DNA from: Saccharicrinis sp965230625
Lineage (GTDB): Bacteria; Bacteroidota; Bacteroidia; Bacteroidales; Marinilabiliaceae
Direction of reading: 5' to 3'
NCBI GenBank assembly: GCA_965230625.1
Contig: CBDDLL010000001.1
Location: forward strand, 1,240,001-1,304,000
DNA length: 64,000 nucleotides
Both the position numbers and the translations under genes were made by a program. Below are positions 19,126-27,667 of this stretch, in pieces. The first letter of the stretch is position 1, and every line of letters begins with the position of its first letter. A model generated the notes under the pieces. That model did not search any database. It was not told the origin of the DNA and saw only the letters and a list, made by a program, of their open reading frames with translations.

Positions 19126-19131
19126 CCTCCT
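19126..19131 (-). promoter_or_regulatory. Canonical Shine-Dalgarno AGGAGG
   Basis: AGGAGG lies 8 bases before the ATG of the barrel gene, inside a 21-base gap. It stands out because nearly every other start in this window is preceded only by A-rich sequence. Confidence 0.7.
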
Positions 19132-19138
19132 GATTAAT

Positions 19139-19597
19139 CTAACTTTTCAATAAACGATTAGCGCAATTGGAACAATAAACATTACTACACCTTTTACACA
19201 TAATAAGTTTAATACCTATAAGTGAGGAAATATTTAAAAACCAGTATAATCCGAACAGAAATTTATTTTGCCATAACCAGTATTGAGGAAATGCAAAAAG
19301 TATGAGAACTGAAATAATTAGTATTGTTATTTCACTTGAAGTGTATTTTCCAGGAGCTTTAGGGTGAAACAATCCTGTTAGTTTACCAGGTAATACATGA
19401 GCACAAGCTGTTTTTTTTGCAGGGCATTTTGTACAATATACCTTAACGATTGTAAGCAAACACACAGCTATAATTACTAAAAAAAATAGAGTCAACCATA
19501 CAGAATTTTTCAAGACAGCCAAACACGCAATAGTGTTGGCCAAAATGATGATCCAGTTAATAATTAAGTTGTGGAAAAAATTTCTTCGGAATTGCAT
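19139..19597 (-). CDS. Four-TM protein with two cysteine clusters
   Basis: A 152-residue protein I do not recognise. It has four hydrophobic segments (about 12-30, 34-52, 89-105 and 110-132). Cysteine clusters flank them: CTKCPAKKTACAHVLPGKL (about 54-72) in the central loop and CKRCSNVYCSNC (about 134-145) at the C terminus. The CxxC spacing suggests metal or redox binding. It is 4 bases downstream of the LolA-like gene and 21 bases upstream of the barrel gene, so it belongs to the same operon. A role as an accessory subunit of the envelope transporter is inferred from position only. Confidence 0.65.
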   Translation of the reverse strand: MQFRRNFFHNLIINWIIILANTIACLAVLKNSVWLTLFFLVIIAVCLLTIVKVYCTKCPAKKTACAHVLPGKLTGLFHPKAPGKYTSSEITILIISVLILFAFPQYWLWQNKFLFGLYWFLNISSLIGIKLIMCKRCSNVYCSNCANRLLKS

Positions 19598-19601
19598 GGT
19601 T

Positions 19602-20351
19602 TTAGTTTCTTTTTAAGTAATTGGTATTAAATAATTTATTGTCTACTTGTGTGTTAACATCCAAGCTAATTGTTTCAATTACTGTTTCTCCACCATCTTG
19701 GAGATTTTGCATTTTCATTTTTTTTGCAATCCAATGATCCCCAAACTTGGTTATGTCAGAAGTTATCAAGCGTTTTAATAAATCTCCATCTTTGTAGTAA
19801 TCGGCTTGTAGAATTGCAAATTTGGAAGTATGTGCCCAAACAATCATTTTTGAATAATGAGGTCCTGTTTTTGTTGGTATTAACTCAAGTTTATAAGTTA
19901 TATTTCCATCAATTTTTTCGCTACCTAAAAGTTTGTAAGTAAAATCCTTGTGGTATTCCCATCCACACATGTCTTCGTAGGAGAAGTCGCTACCTTGTAC
20001 TTTCTGTTTTTTAGCATGACTGGCTAAATGTCGTACTCTATCTGTTTTGGGTGTATAAAACCATATTTCGTTACCGTCTTCAAGCATTAGAATTTTATCT
20101 CCGGCGACTCTGGAAGGAGAAGTGTATTCTGTTAGTTGTTTATCATTATTATCTTTTGAATATGAAATCATTTCAAGTGTTCTTATTTTACCGCTTGAAG
20201 TGGTTATTATTTGTTTCGATTTACCTACACTTGATTGTAGTCTTTCGTTTTTATCTATTTTATCAATAATTTCTTTAACGGTTAATTCCTGTGCAGTAAT
20301 ATTTGAACCTAATATTATTGCTGATAATATAATTGACATAAGCGTTTTCAT
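19602..20351 (-). CDS. LolA-like outer-membrane lipoprotein-sorting/lipid carrier protein
   Basis: A 249-residue periplasmic protein with signal peptide (MKTLMSIILSAIILGSNITA). It matches the COG2834-type family: TSPSRVAGDKILMLEDGNEI near 78, WFYTPKTDRVRHL near 97 and the GSDFSYEDM motif near 120, followed by a half-barrel of strands. These proteins have the LolA/LolB fold and are commonly paired with MMPL pumps, where they are thought to carry lipids or lipoproteins across the periplasm. Here the gene is 56 bases after the MMPL gene and 4 bases before the 4-TM cysteine protein. The family assignment is firm; the cargo is unknown. Confidence 0.85.
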   Translation of the reverse strand: MKTLMSIILSAIILGSNITAQELTVKEIIDKIDKNERLQSSVGKSKQIITTSSGKIRTLEMISYSKDNNDKQLTEYTSPSRVAGDKILMLEDGNEIWFYTPKTDRVRHLASHAKKQKVQGSDFSYEDMCGWEYHKDFTYKLLGSEKIDGNITYKLELIPTKTGPHYSKMIVWAHTSKFAILQADYYKDGDLLKRLITSDITKFGDHWIAKKMKMQNLQDGGETVIETISLDVNTQVDNKLFNTNYLKRN

Positions 20352-20407
20352 GTGTTTAATTTTTTTTGATTTTGTTGTAATTCAGATTGTTGAAATTGTT
20401 TAGAGTT

Positions 20408-23191
20408 TTACCTAACTCTATCCTTTTTGTCTAGTAATCCAATTAATGCCGGAAGTACAACAACTGTGTTGATATAGCATGTAATTATTCCAATGCCTAA
20501 AGTAATACCAAGGCTTGCTAAACCTTTTGCTGTAGCAAATCCGAGAGACCCAAATGCAAGAAATGTTGTAAGAGATGTAATAAGTACAGCTTTTCCTGTA
20601 CTAGAAAAAACTACAGACAGATTATTTATTCCTTCTTGTTTGTAACGGTGAATAATATGGACTCCATCATCGATACCAATGCCTAGTATTAGAGGAACTG
20701 CCATAACGTTAATAATGTTGAGTTGCATTCCGGATAATTGCATGATACCAATCATCCATAGTGTTCCAAAGAATAGAGGAATCATGGTTAATACCACAAG
20801 CTTAAGATTTTTGAAATCCAACGCTAATAAAAGAGATACAACAATAAGTGTTAGAATTGCGGCAATGGATCCATCTTTACCTATGTACTTTATAAGAATA
20901 TAAAATACCAGGGGCATTCCGGTTACCCTATTATCAATAGAATGCATTTGTTTTGAGAAAATCGAAAGAAACTCAAAATTCCAGGCTTGCTCTTTAGGGT
21001 ATATTGTTACAAGAAAGTTTTTTCCATTTTTACTTGCAAATTGATCATAAATATCTTCAGGTAAATTGTTAGAGTTGAGCTTCTCAACAGAAGTCATACC
21101 CATTGCCATTTTGTGAAAAAGAGGAACATAAGCTTGTTCGAATAAATTGATATTCTCAACACTAATATTATAGTTTATACTAATAGATTTAACCAGATCT
21201 TTTATTAAACATACTCTTTTATCAGGAGTAACATCAAGGTTTCCAACTATATCTTTAACTTTTTGGTCTAATTTGTCTTGTCCTCCCATAAAGGCTAATT
21301 GCCCTAATTCAATAATGTTATCTTCTAGTCTGTATAGTTCATCAATTAGTAATTCAATATTCTTTTGAGATACAGATGGCTTATAGGAATAAGCTTCCAA
21401 AGATTGCTTTATTTCCTTGATATATGGCAGTCGTTTCTCATACTCTTTGTTAGATGGGATATATTCTGAAATACTTTGTACTATCCCTGATTTCTTAAGT
21501 TTTTTAGCTTTGTTGGCAATCTTTCTTGCATGTTCAACGGAAGGAGAAGTAACCATAACCATATCAGATGTTGCATCGAAATGCTTAATCATACTGTCCT
21601 GAACTGCAATTGATGATAATCCTTCTGGTTCAAGGCTTAGGTAATCATAATTGAATGTGATTTTAGTTGCTGAATAAATTAATAATACTGTTAGAGTTAG
21701 TACAATGGATAGATATAAAATTGGTTTATGAGAAATATTGTTAGCTAATTGTCCCATAAACTCAAATCTGATTGTTTTAGTAGATAGTAACTTACCTGCT
21801 TTATCTTCCAGTTTGTTTTGGAGGATTTGATTAGTATTGTTATGGTTGATTAGCTTTTGTTTGATTTTTTCTGCTTTTTTTACTTTTATTTTATCTCTGA
21901 TAATCAGCATGGAAGGTAAAACAAACATAGAAGCTAACATTGTAAACAAGACACCAAATCCTGCAATAAGAGCAAACTCTTTCATTCCCACATTGCTTGA
22001 AATGAGCATGGTTAAAAATGCTAACGCTGTTGTAACAGCGCCAATAAGAATACCGCTACCCGATTTTAAGAATGCCAGTTTTATTGATTCTTTAATAGTT
22101 TCTCCATTAGCTCTGTTTTCGTTATAAGCAGATATAACATGTATATTAAAATCAATTCCAAGTCCTATTAATATAACGGCAAACATTGAAGTCATCATAT
22201 TTAGACTTCCCACGGTTATAGCGGCAAATCCGGCAGTCCACATCACACCCATTATCAAGCTAATACCAGCTAAAATTGGAGCAGACCACATTCTAAATGA
22301 AATTATAAACAAAGCAATTATAAGCACAAATGAGATAAGAGACGTATACATCATATCACTTGAAGCAGAATCGGTTTCTTGAACAACCAGAGCCATTGTT
22401 CCGGCTGTTCCCGCAAACTTTATGCTTCTATAATGACTTTTAGTTTCACTTATAATATCTTCCAGTGTGTGAATTAGGTAAGTAGATTTTTCCAAATCAC
22501 TCGATGGAAAAGTGGGTTTAACAAATAAAAGAATCATGTTCTTATTTTGCGAAAGCATGTATTCTTCACCAATAAGTAGTTTTTCAACACCGTTTTGTAC
22601 AACAAAATCATCAACAACATCTCCATGTTTTACGTAAGTGTCTATTGTTTTAATCCATTGAGCAACTCCATTCAGACTTGCAATGGCTTTATTTTCTTTT
22701 TCTTTAGTAGAGATGCTATTTTCACCTTTTGTTATATATGTTTTTTCAAAGTTGTTATTAATAGCAATAATCAAGGGAAGAAGAGAAATGTCTTCATACA
22801 TTTGTTTGCTATTCTTTAGGTCGGTTTCTTTGGTTAACATTAGAGCATGTTTCTTAAAGAACTCTTTATTGAGTTTGTAATCAACCCTATTCACATATCC
22901 TTTAAGGTTCTTTATTTTAGGTGCTAGCTCTTCAGTGAACTTTTTTAGTTCTTCTTCTTTACCTTGGGCTCCAATAATTATGTTAGACGCAGCGTTGTAG
23001 TTTTCTACTATGTTATCGTATTCTTTTACAGTTGGATCAAACTGAGGCATTAAATCTTTAAAGTTCATTTTTAATTCCAGCTTACCAGCCAATCCGCCAC
23101 ACACTAATGTTATAATAATAGCGACAATAAACATAGTGCGAGGTTTTCTTTCTGCCAATAGGGCTAATTGATTTAAAATTCGTTCTTTCAT
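20408..23191 (-). CDS. MMPL/RND-family inner-membrane transporter
   Basis: A 927-residue RND-superfamily protein with two halves, each with one TM helix, a large periplasmic domain and five more TM helices. The first half starts at TM1 about residues 19-36 and has TM2-6 near 280-430. The second half starts near 490, with TMs near 780-920. Conserved GLGIDFNIHVISAY (first half) and GIGIDDGVHIIHRY (second half) are the MMPL proton-relay type motifs with acidic residues in TM4 and TM10. The family includes sterol, hopanoid and mycolate lipid exporters (HpnN, MmpL3). It heads an operon with a LolA-like carrier, a 4-TM protein and a barrel, suggesting a cross-envelope lipid path. Confidence 0.88.
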   Translation of the reverse strand: MKERILNQLALLAERKPRTMFIVAIIITLVCGGLAGKLELKMNFKDLMPQFDPTVKEYDNIVENYNAASNIIIGAQGKEEELKKFTEELAPKIKNLKGYVNRVDYKLNKEFFKKHALMLTKETDLKNSKQMYEDISLLPLIIAINNNFEKTYITKGENSISTKEKENKAIASLNGVAQWIKTIDTYVKHGDVVDDFVVQNGVEKLLIGEEYMLSQNKNMILLFVKPTFPSSDLEKSTYLIHTLEDIISETKSHYRSIKFAGTAGTMALVVQETDSASSDMMYTSLISFVLIIALFIISFRMWSAPILAGISLIMGVMWTAGFAAITVGSLNMMTSMFAVILIGLGIDFNIHVISAYNENRANGETIKESIKLAFLKSGSGILIGAVTTALAFLTMLISSNVGMKEFALIAGFGVLFTMLASMFVLPSMLIIRDKIKVKKAEKIKQKLINHNNTNQILQNKLEDKAGKLLSTKTIRFEFMGQLANNISHKPILYLSIVLTLTVLLIYSATKITFNYDYLSLEPEGLSSIAVQDSMIKHFDATSDMVMVTSPSVEHARKIANKAKKLKKSGIVQSISEYIPSNKEYEKRLPYIKEIKQSLEAYSYKPSVSQKNIELLIDELYRLEDNIIELGQLAFMGGQDKLDQKVKDIVGNLDVTPDKRVCLIKDLVKSISINYNISVENINLFEQAYVPLFHKMAMGMTSVEKLNSNNLPEDIYDQFASKNGKNFLVTIYPKEQAWNFEFLSIFSKQMHSIDNRVTGMPLVFYILIKYIGKDGSIAAILTLIVVSLLLALDFKNLKLVVLTMIPLFFGTLWMIGIMQLSGMQLNIINVMAVPLILGIGIDDGVHIIHRYKQEGINNLSVVFSSTGKAVLITSLTTFLAFGSLGFATAKGLASLGITLGIGIITCYINTVVVLPALIGLLDKKDRVR

Positions 23192-23280
23192 TTTTTACAG
23201 GTTTAAAAGTTTAAATTCAGTTTCAACCTTAATTTCATAAAGTGTATAATTTTTTAGAGTGCATATTGGAAATTCAGCAA

Positions 23281-23313
23281 TCAAATTAGTTTGAGTATTG
23301 ATTCCGAATCAAA
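23281..23313 (-). promoter_or_regulatory. Candidate promoter of the MMPL operon
   Basis: On the minus strand TTTG (23310-23313) is followed after 21 bases by TAATTTGA (23281-23288), close to TAnnTTTG. It lies 90 bases before the MMPL start. A motif shared with another promoter region lies 41-75 bases further upstream. Confidence 0.45.
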
Positions 23314-23353
23314 AGTATTTGAAATGAAAAGAGGATACGCCCCAATGAGTTTG

Positions 23354-23388
23354 TTGAGACTAAAATGAGGTCTTAGTAAATTATAAGA
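23354..23388. promoter_or_regulatory. Operator-like motif, copy 1 (upstream of the MMPL operon)
   Basis: TTGAGAC (23354-23360) and AGGTCTTAGTAAATT (from 23368) form imperfect opposed half-sites. The 21-base segment 23368-23388 matches 25308-25328 at 17 of 21 positions. The two copies lie on either side of the AraC-type regulator gene, which is why they are taken as its possible sites. Confidence 0.4.
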
Positions 23389-23465
23389 TAAAGTAAATGA
23401 AGAAAATAGACTTAGAGGTTCGAGACTTAATGAGAAGTGGATTATGATATTCTATATGAGGATAT

Positions 23466-24602
23466 TTATTTAGTTTCTGCTGATTTTTGATATTGTGAAG
23501 GAGTCATTCCTGTAGTATTTTTAAAAATCCGGTTAAATGATGCTTTTGAGTTAAATCCGCTTTCGAAAGCAATAGTTAGCAAGGTGAATTTTTCTGTGTC
23601 GTTTTGTTTTATTCTTTTTTGGACTTCATTAACTCGATACTTATTTACATACTGATAAAAATTTACTTTTAAACAAGAGTTAAGTATTAATGATAAATAC
23701 GAAGTTGAAACATCAAGAGCAGTAGCCAAGTCGTATAAAGTTAATTCGTTATTAATGTATGGCATATTTGCAGCCATATGTTTCTCCATTTTTTCAATAA
23801 AGGATCTTTCTTCACTACTAAATGCTTTATGTAGAGTAGTGGTAGTCTCTTTTGATTTCCTTTTTGAGATATCTGATTTATTACTTTTCTCTGGTTGATA
23901 AGAAAAAATTCTTCCTTGTTTATATCCCCAATATCCTATTGCATATACAAAAACAACCATTAAAACGTATAATATCAAATCACCTTGTACCAGAGTAACG
24001 CCATTAAAATATATAGTAATACCAACAATAACAATTGTTAAGGCAATTATAAACATCGATATAATAAGGTTTCGGAGCCATGCAAGATCAATTTTTTCGT
24101 TATAAGAGAATACATGATGAATATTTTCACGATGATTTTTAATCAGAAGAAGGGTTTTGGATATATAAAAAATAATAATTGCAGGAAGAAGGAATATCAG
24201 AAGACTTAAATGTTTAGGTAGTTGCATTTTATTCTCATATAAAAGGATTTTATCCTCATTACTATAAGAAACATAAGGAATCATTACAAGCATTGCTGCA
24301 AAAAAAGCGATAAGATGCCATAGCCATTTTAATTGGAATTTATCTTCTTTAGAGATTAATGATTTTGTGTAAATAAATAAGAGAGAGGCATGTAAAGGAA
24401 TTAGAGGAACATCTAACGCTGCAAAATGAATATATTCTTCATAATCTTTACCATATACCAAGTATGGAAATATTAATTGTACTCCTAAGACCAGAAGCCA
24501 AAATCCGAGAATTTTATCAGAAATACTCTTTCCTCTTTTGTTAAAGACTAAAATTGAAAAGAAAATTGCCTGAACTGAACCAATCAGAAATATTACCTTC
24601 AT
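23466..24602 (-). CDS. Membrane-anchored AraC-family transcription regulator
   Basis: The 378-residue protein has seven or eight hydrophobic segments over residues 1-225 and a C-terminal AraC DNA-binding domain at about 275-375. The first helix-turn-helix is in LTLYDLATALDVSTSYLSLI and the second in FTLLTIAFESGFNSKASFNR, ending with the family motif TGMTPSQYQ. Regulators of this layout are common in Bacteroidota and probably sense a membrane or external signal directly. It follows the MMPL operon promoter on the same strand and lies between two copies of a shared operator-like motif, so it probably controls the MMPL operon and the small membrane gene upstream. Confidence 0.88.
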   Translation of the reverse strand: MKVIFLIGSVQAIFFSILVFNKRGKSISDKILGFWLLVLGVQLIFPYLVYGKDYEEYIHFAALDVPLIPLHASLLFIYTKSLISKEDKFQLKWLWHLIAFFAAMLVMIPYVSYSNEDKILLYENKMQLPKHLSLLIFLLPAIIIFYISKTLLLIKNHRENIHHVFSYNEKIDLAWLRNLIISMFIIALTIVIVGITIYFNGVTLVQGDLILYVLMVVFVYAIGYWGYKQGRIFSYQPEKSNKSDISKRKSKETTTTLHKAFSSEERSFIEKMEKHMAANMPYINNELTLYDLATALDVSTSYLSLILNSCLKVNFYQYVNKYRVNEVQKRIKQNDTEKFTLLTIAFESGFNSKASFNRIFKNTTGMTPSQYQKSAETK

Positions 24603-24859
24603 TGCTTTACAACTGTTGAAATTAATTTATTACAGTTCGAAATATGTGATAAATATACAAAAGCAATGGAGAGAGTATAATCATTGATATAGTTATTTTA
24701 CCTCAAAGTTGATTTTTAAATGTTGCGATTGACTTGTAAAATTACTTCATTTAAAATGGTGAGATTACATTATTAAGTTTACTATATTCATTTAGTTTCA
24801 TAATATTTTCCAATAAAAGGAAATACAAGCCATGGAATAATATAAAATATGGTAAGGTA

Positions 24860-25207
24860 CTAATAGTCCAAAATCAAAGAATGAAAATCTTTATTTAAAT
24901 ACATAACGATATAAATATAGTCGTATATAAATAGGGGTAGTGAACCATAAAAAGCAAGCAGAATTCCATTTCTAAAATAATTTACTTTTATTAAGTGCTT
25001 TAAGATCATTTTTGCTAAAGGGAACAGAATAAGAAATGGCAAAATGTCCACAACAATAAGAGTTGAAATGAATGACCACTTTTGGTAATATGCTGAAGTA
25101 AGTCCACCTAGAAAGTAAAAAGTCCAAAACATTGTTGCTATGCTTAACAATACAAAATGATATTTAATTTCAAGTCGAAGCACTTTAAAATTATATACGC
25201 TACTCAT
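24860..25207 (-). CDS. Small four-TM protein of unknown function
   Basis: A 115-residue protein with hydrophobic segments at about 15-35, 42-65, 78-92 and 93-105; no recognised domain. The ATG at 25205-25207 is preceded by a TAATTTTG -7 element at 25250-25257 on the same strand, and further upstream by the palindrome at 25308-25368. It lies between the AraC-type regulator and the ATP-grasp/transglutaminase operon. The shared motif suggests it is regulated together with the MMPL operon rather than with the operon at its 5' side. The gene is likely real because of its membrane topology and promoter. Confidence 0.5.
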   Translation of the reverse strand: MSSVYNFKVLRLEIKYHFVLLSIATMFWTFYFLGGLTSAYYQKWSFISTLIVVDILPFLILFPLAKMILKHLIKVNYFRNGILLAFYGSLPLFIYDYIYIVMYLNKDFHSLILDY

Positions 25208-25307
25208 TTTTATTTCAGTTGTTATAATTATTCAACATACGGATAATTCCAAAATTACTTAAGTATTAAAATAGAATGAATCAATGATTTTTATTGATAC
25301 TTATAAT

Positions 25308-25368
25308 AGGTCTCAATAAATTGTAAAAGGTAGATATATATAGAAATGCAAAAGTCAAATTGAGACCT
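25308..25368. promoter_or_regulatory. Operator-like palindrome, copy 2
   Basis: AGGTCTCAAT (25308-25317) and its exact reverse complement ATTGAGACCT (25359-25368) are separated by 41 bases. The left half continues as AATTGTAAAA, matching the motif upstream of the MMPL operon at 17 of 21 bases. It could also act as a weak terminator stem for the barrel gene at 25400, but the long loop argues against this. Confidence 0.4.
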
Positions 25369-25399
25369 AAAAACAAGAAATAGTTTCCGAAGCTTAATA

Positions 25400-26551
25400 T
25401 CAGAAAGTTAGCTTAGTTCCTATTTTAACTAAAAAGTATTTATATGATCGTCTGGATAATTTGTTTGTATTTGAGTTGTTTGTTTGTTTTATATATGAAT
25501 TAGCGGAAATAAACATTTTAAATTTATCAGAAAAGTTGTATGAATAATCGACTCCATATTTCCCAAATACATATTGATACTTTTTATTATTGCCATTAAT
25601 TGTTATTATATTACTTTCGTAGAATCTAAAACGCTCTTCGCATGATAAACTAAATTTGTGTTTTTTTAGCTTAAAATATGCTTTAATATAAGGTGCAACC
25701 TGATTGTATTTATATACGTTGTTGGTTTTGTCATTACGATATTCATATTTAACTCCTGGTTTAATCTTTATATTTTCCACAAGTCTAAATTTGTAGGATA
25801 ATTCACCTCTTAAATAATTCCAATTAACTTCTTTGCTTGAAACGTTGATGGTTTCATCCTCATCATCAAAAATGTAACTCTCTTTATTGTATTTGCGATT
25901 TGTGAAATTTCCTTTAATATACAGGTAGTTATAATTTCCTTTGCTAATTCTAAATCGTTTTTTTAATTGTAAACCAATAAGCATTTCTTTATATTTTGTA
26001 TTGCTATGCTCAGGAATTTCATTATAGTTTCTAAATCTTATTGAAGACAACAATCTAAGGTGAATATTTTTAGAAAGCCTGTAATCAAAATCGACAATTT
26101 GTTTATGTTCTTTATATGCTATTGGATAGCGATAGAGACCTTCAATTTCGTATAATTCTTTTCTGGAATGTTGCTTGTAATTATAACTTGCATCAAGTTT
26201 AAGTTTTTTACTAATTTCTCGTTGATATTTTATTTCTCCAAATATGCTTATGTTATTTGCAAAATCGTGTTTATTATAAATTCTGGCAGTTGCACTACCT
26301 AATATGGTTAAGGATTGCTTTTTCCATTGGTGTGTAAAACAATCTTCAATTCTAAATCCTGCAAATGGTGCATTTATTAATAATTCTGACCTTTCAATAT
26401 TTTCATCTTCAACCTTATATGAATTTGGATTTTTATAAATATTGTATTCAAAACCACCTGAGGATTCTAGATATAAAGTATTTTTAGTTTGTCCTTTTGA
26501 AGTTATTACAACTAATATGGATGCAAGTGATATTAATATTTTGTTAGTCAT
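25400..26551 (-). CDS. Outer-membrane beta-barrel protein of the ATP-grasp operon
   Basis: A 383-residue protein with a signal peptide (MTNKILISLASILVVITSKG). It has very regular basic/aromatic beta strands (such as KLKLDASYNYKQH and YKYFLVKIGTKLTF at the end) and no recognisable enzyme domain. The strand pattern and terminal F support an outer-membrane barrel of about 14-18 strands. It starts 2 bases after the 71-residue gene and is the last gene of the operon headed by the 7TM-transglutaminase. A role in exporting or exposing the product of the ligase is an inference from gene order. Confidence 0.68.
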   Translation of the reverse strand: MTNKILISLASILVVITSKGQTKNTLYLESSGGFEYNIYKNPNSYKVEDENIERSELLINAPFAGFRIEDCFTHQWKKQSLTILGSATARIYNKHDFANNISIFGEIKYQREISKKLKLDASYNYKQHSRKELYEIEGLYRYPIAYKEHKQIVDFDYRLSKNIHLRLLSSIRFRNYNEIPEHSNTKYKEMLIGLQLKKRFRISKGNYNYLYIKGNFTNRKYNKESYIFDDEDETINVSSKEVNWNYLRGELSYKFRLVENIKIKPGVKYEYRNDKTNNVYKYNQVAPYIKAYFKLKKHKFSLSCEERFRFYESNIITINGNNKKYQYVFGKYGVDYSYNFSDKFKMFISANSYIKQTNNSNTNKLSRRSYKYFLVKIGTKLTF

Positions 26552-26553
26552 AA

Positions 26554-26769
26554 TTAATTATTTAATGTAGCAAGTATCCTATGTTCTTCAATATTTAATT
26601 CAGTGATTAAATCTTGTTGTTGGTTGATTTTTATTGGTTTTGTTTTTCTGATTTCATAAACCATATGATTATTATTCCAGACTCTATTCTTATTTTCAAG
26701 AAAGCATGCAGTTGAAATGATAACTGTTAATAATGCTAAGTAGGGTAGTGATGATCTTCCAATTTTCAT
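26554..26769 (-). CDS. 71-residue exported or membrane-anchored protein
   Basis: The N terminus (KIGRSSLPYLALLTVIISTACF) looks like a signal sequence or anchor. A cysteine at about 22, in STAC, could be a weak lipobox. The remaining 48 residues are polar and end in helix-forming sequence. No homology is recognised. It lies 11 bases after the ATP-grasp gene and 2 bases before the barrel gene, a spacing that supports a real gene. As a small secreted protein next to a peptide ligase it could be a substrate, but nothing in the sequence proves that. Confidence 0.5.
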   Translation of the reverse strand: MKIGRSSLPYLALLTVIISTACFLENKNRVWNNNHMVYEIRKTKPIKINQQQDLITELNIEEHRILATLNN

Positions 26770-26780
26770 ATTTATAGATT

Positions 26781-27656
26781 TTATAGTTTAATATTTTTTA
26801 GTATTTGTTTTATACCAGTTTTATTAACTGACTGTATGGCTAAGCCGGGACGTACATTAATTTCCAAAATGAGGGGACCGTCATTTTTATCAATGACTAT
26901 ATCAATCCCTAAATAATTTAGAGGGAAAGCTGTGGACGTTTTTATGGCAATATCAATTATATCATTCCAGTAAGGAATCTTTTTACCAGTAATTTTACCA
27001 TTAGAATCGGGATGATTGTCATGGTGTTTTTTTCCATCAAATCCAGCAGTAAGTGTTCCATTGGTCATGTCAACTCCAATACCTATTCCACCTTGGTGCA
27101 AATTGGCTTTTCCTTCCGATTTATGGGTAGGAACTCTTAGCATAGCCATAAAAGGAACGTTGTTGTATAGAATAATCCTAAAATCGGGAACTCCTACTGG
27201 ATAAATCTCTGCAAAAAAGGTATGTGGTTTTATACATTTTTCAATTAAAACCCTGTCAGTATCACCAAAAGAATATACTCCCATTAAGATATTAGCCATA
27301 TGGTTAAATATTTGAGAGATGGATTGAGGTTCGCCACCGTTAATCCATTGGCCTTCGGAATTCTTTTTATAAATTTTAATGCCACCACCGCCTCTGCCAC
27401 GGGCAGGTTTAACAGCTATCTCGCTATATTTTTGAATTTTGTCCCATCCATTTTTAATATCGCCGATTCGTTCTATAACAGTATAGGTTGGAGAATGAGG
27501 AATTCCATGTTTTTTAAGAATAGATTTAGTAATGATTTTATCATCGGCCAAAAAGAATGATTTCCGAGGATTGTTGGGATAAATTAAAGAGGCATTTCGC
27601 TCATTAATACCTAATACATTCCTCTCAATTTTTTGTATAAATTGTAATAGTTTCAT
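26781..27656 (-). CDS. RimK-like ATP-grasp ligase (alpha-L-glutamate ligase-like)
   Basis: A 291-residue ATP-grasp enzyme of the RimK-related type, which forms peptide-like bonds by activating a carboxylate as acyl phosphate. It shows NNPRKSFFLADDKIITKSIL near 27-46, the ATP-binding loop AVKPARGRGGGGI near 81, the RIILYNNVPFMAMLRVPTH region, HQGGIGIGVDM near 190, and the metal-binding LILEINVRPGL near the C terminus. This family is known to occur next to 7TM-transglutaminase proteins and was proposed to make or attach peptides. Here it is 11 bases downstream of such a gene. The retropepsin-like protease that often joins this pair is not seen in the window. Confidence 0.85.
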   Translation of the reverse strand: MKLLQFIQKIERNVLGINERNASLIYPNNPRKSFFLADDKIITKSILKKHGIPHSPTYTVIERIGDIKNGWDKIQKYSEIAVKPARGRGGGGIKIYKKNSEGQWINGGEPQSISQIFNHMANILMGVYSFGDTDRVLIEKCIKPHTFFAEIYPVGVPDFRIILYNNVPFMAMLRVPTHKSEGKANLHQGGIGIGVDMTNGTLTAGFDGKKHHDNHPDSNGKITGKKIPYWNDIIDIAIKTSTAFPLNYLGIDIVIDKNDGPLILEINVRPGLAIQSVNKTGIKQILKNIKL

Positions 27657-27667
27657 TGTTGTTATAT

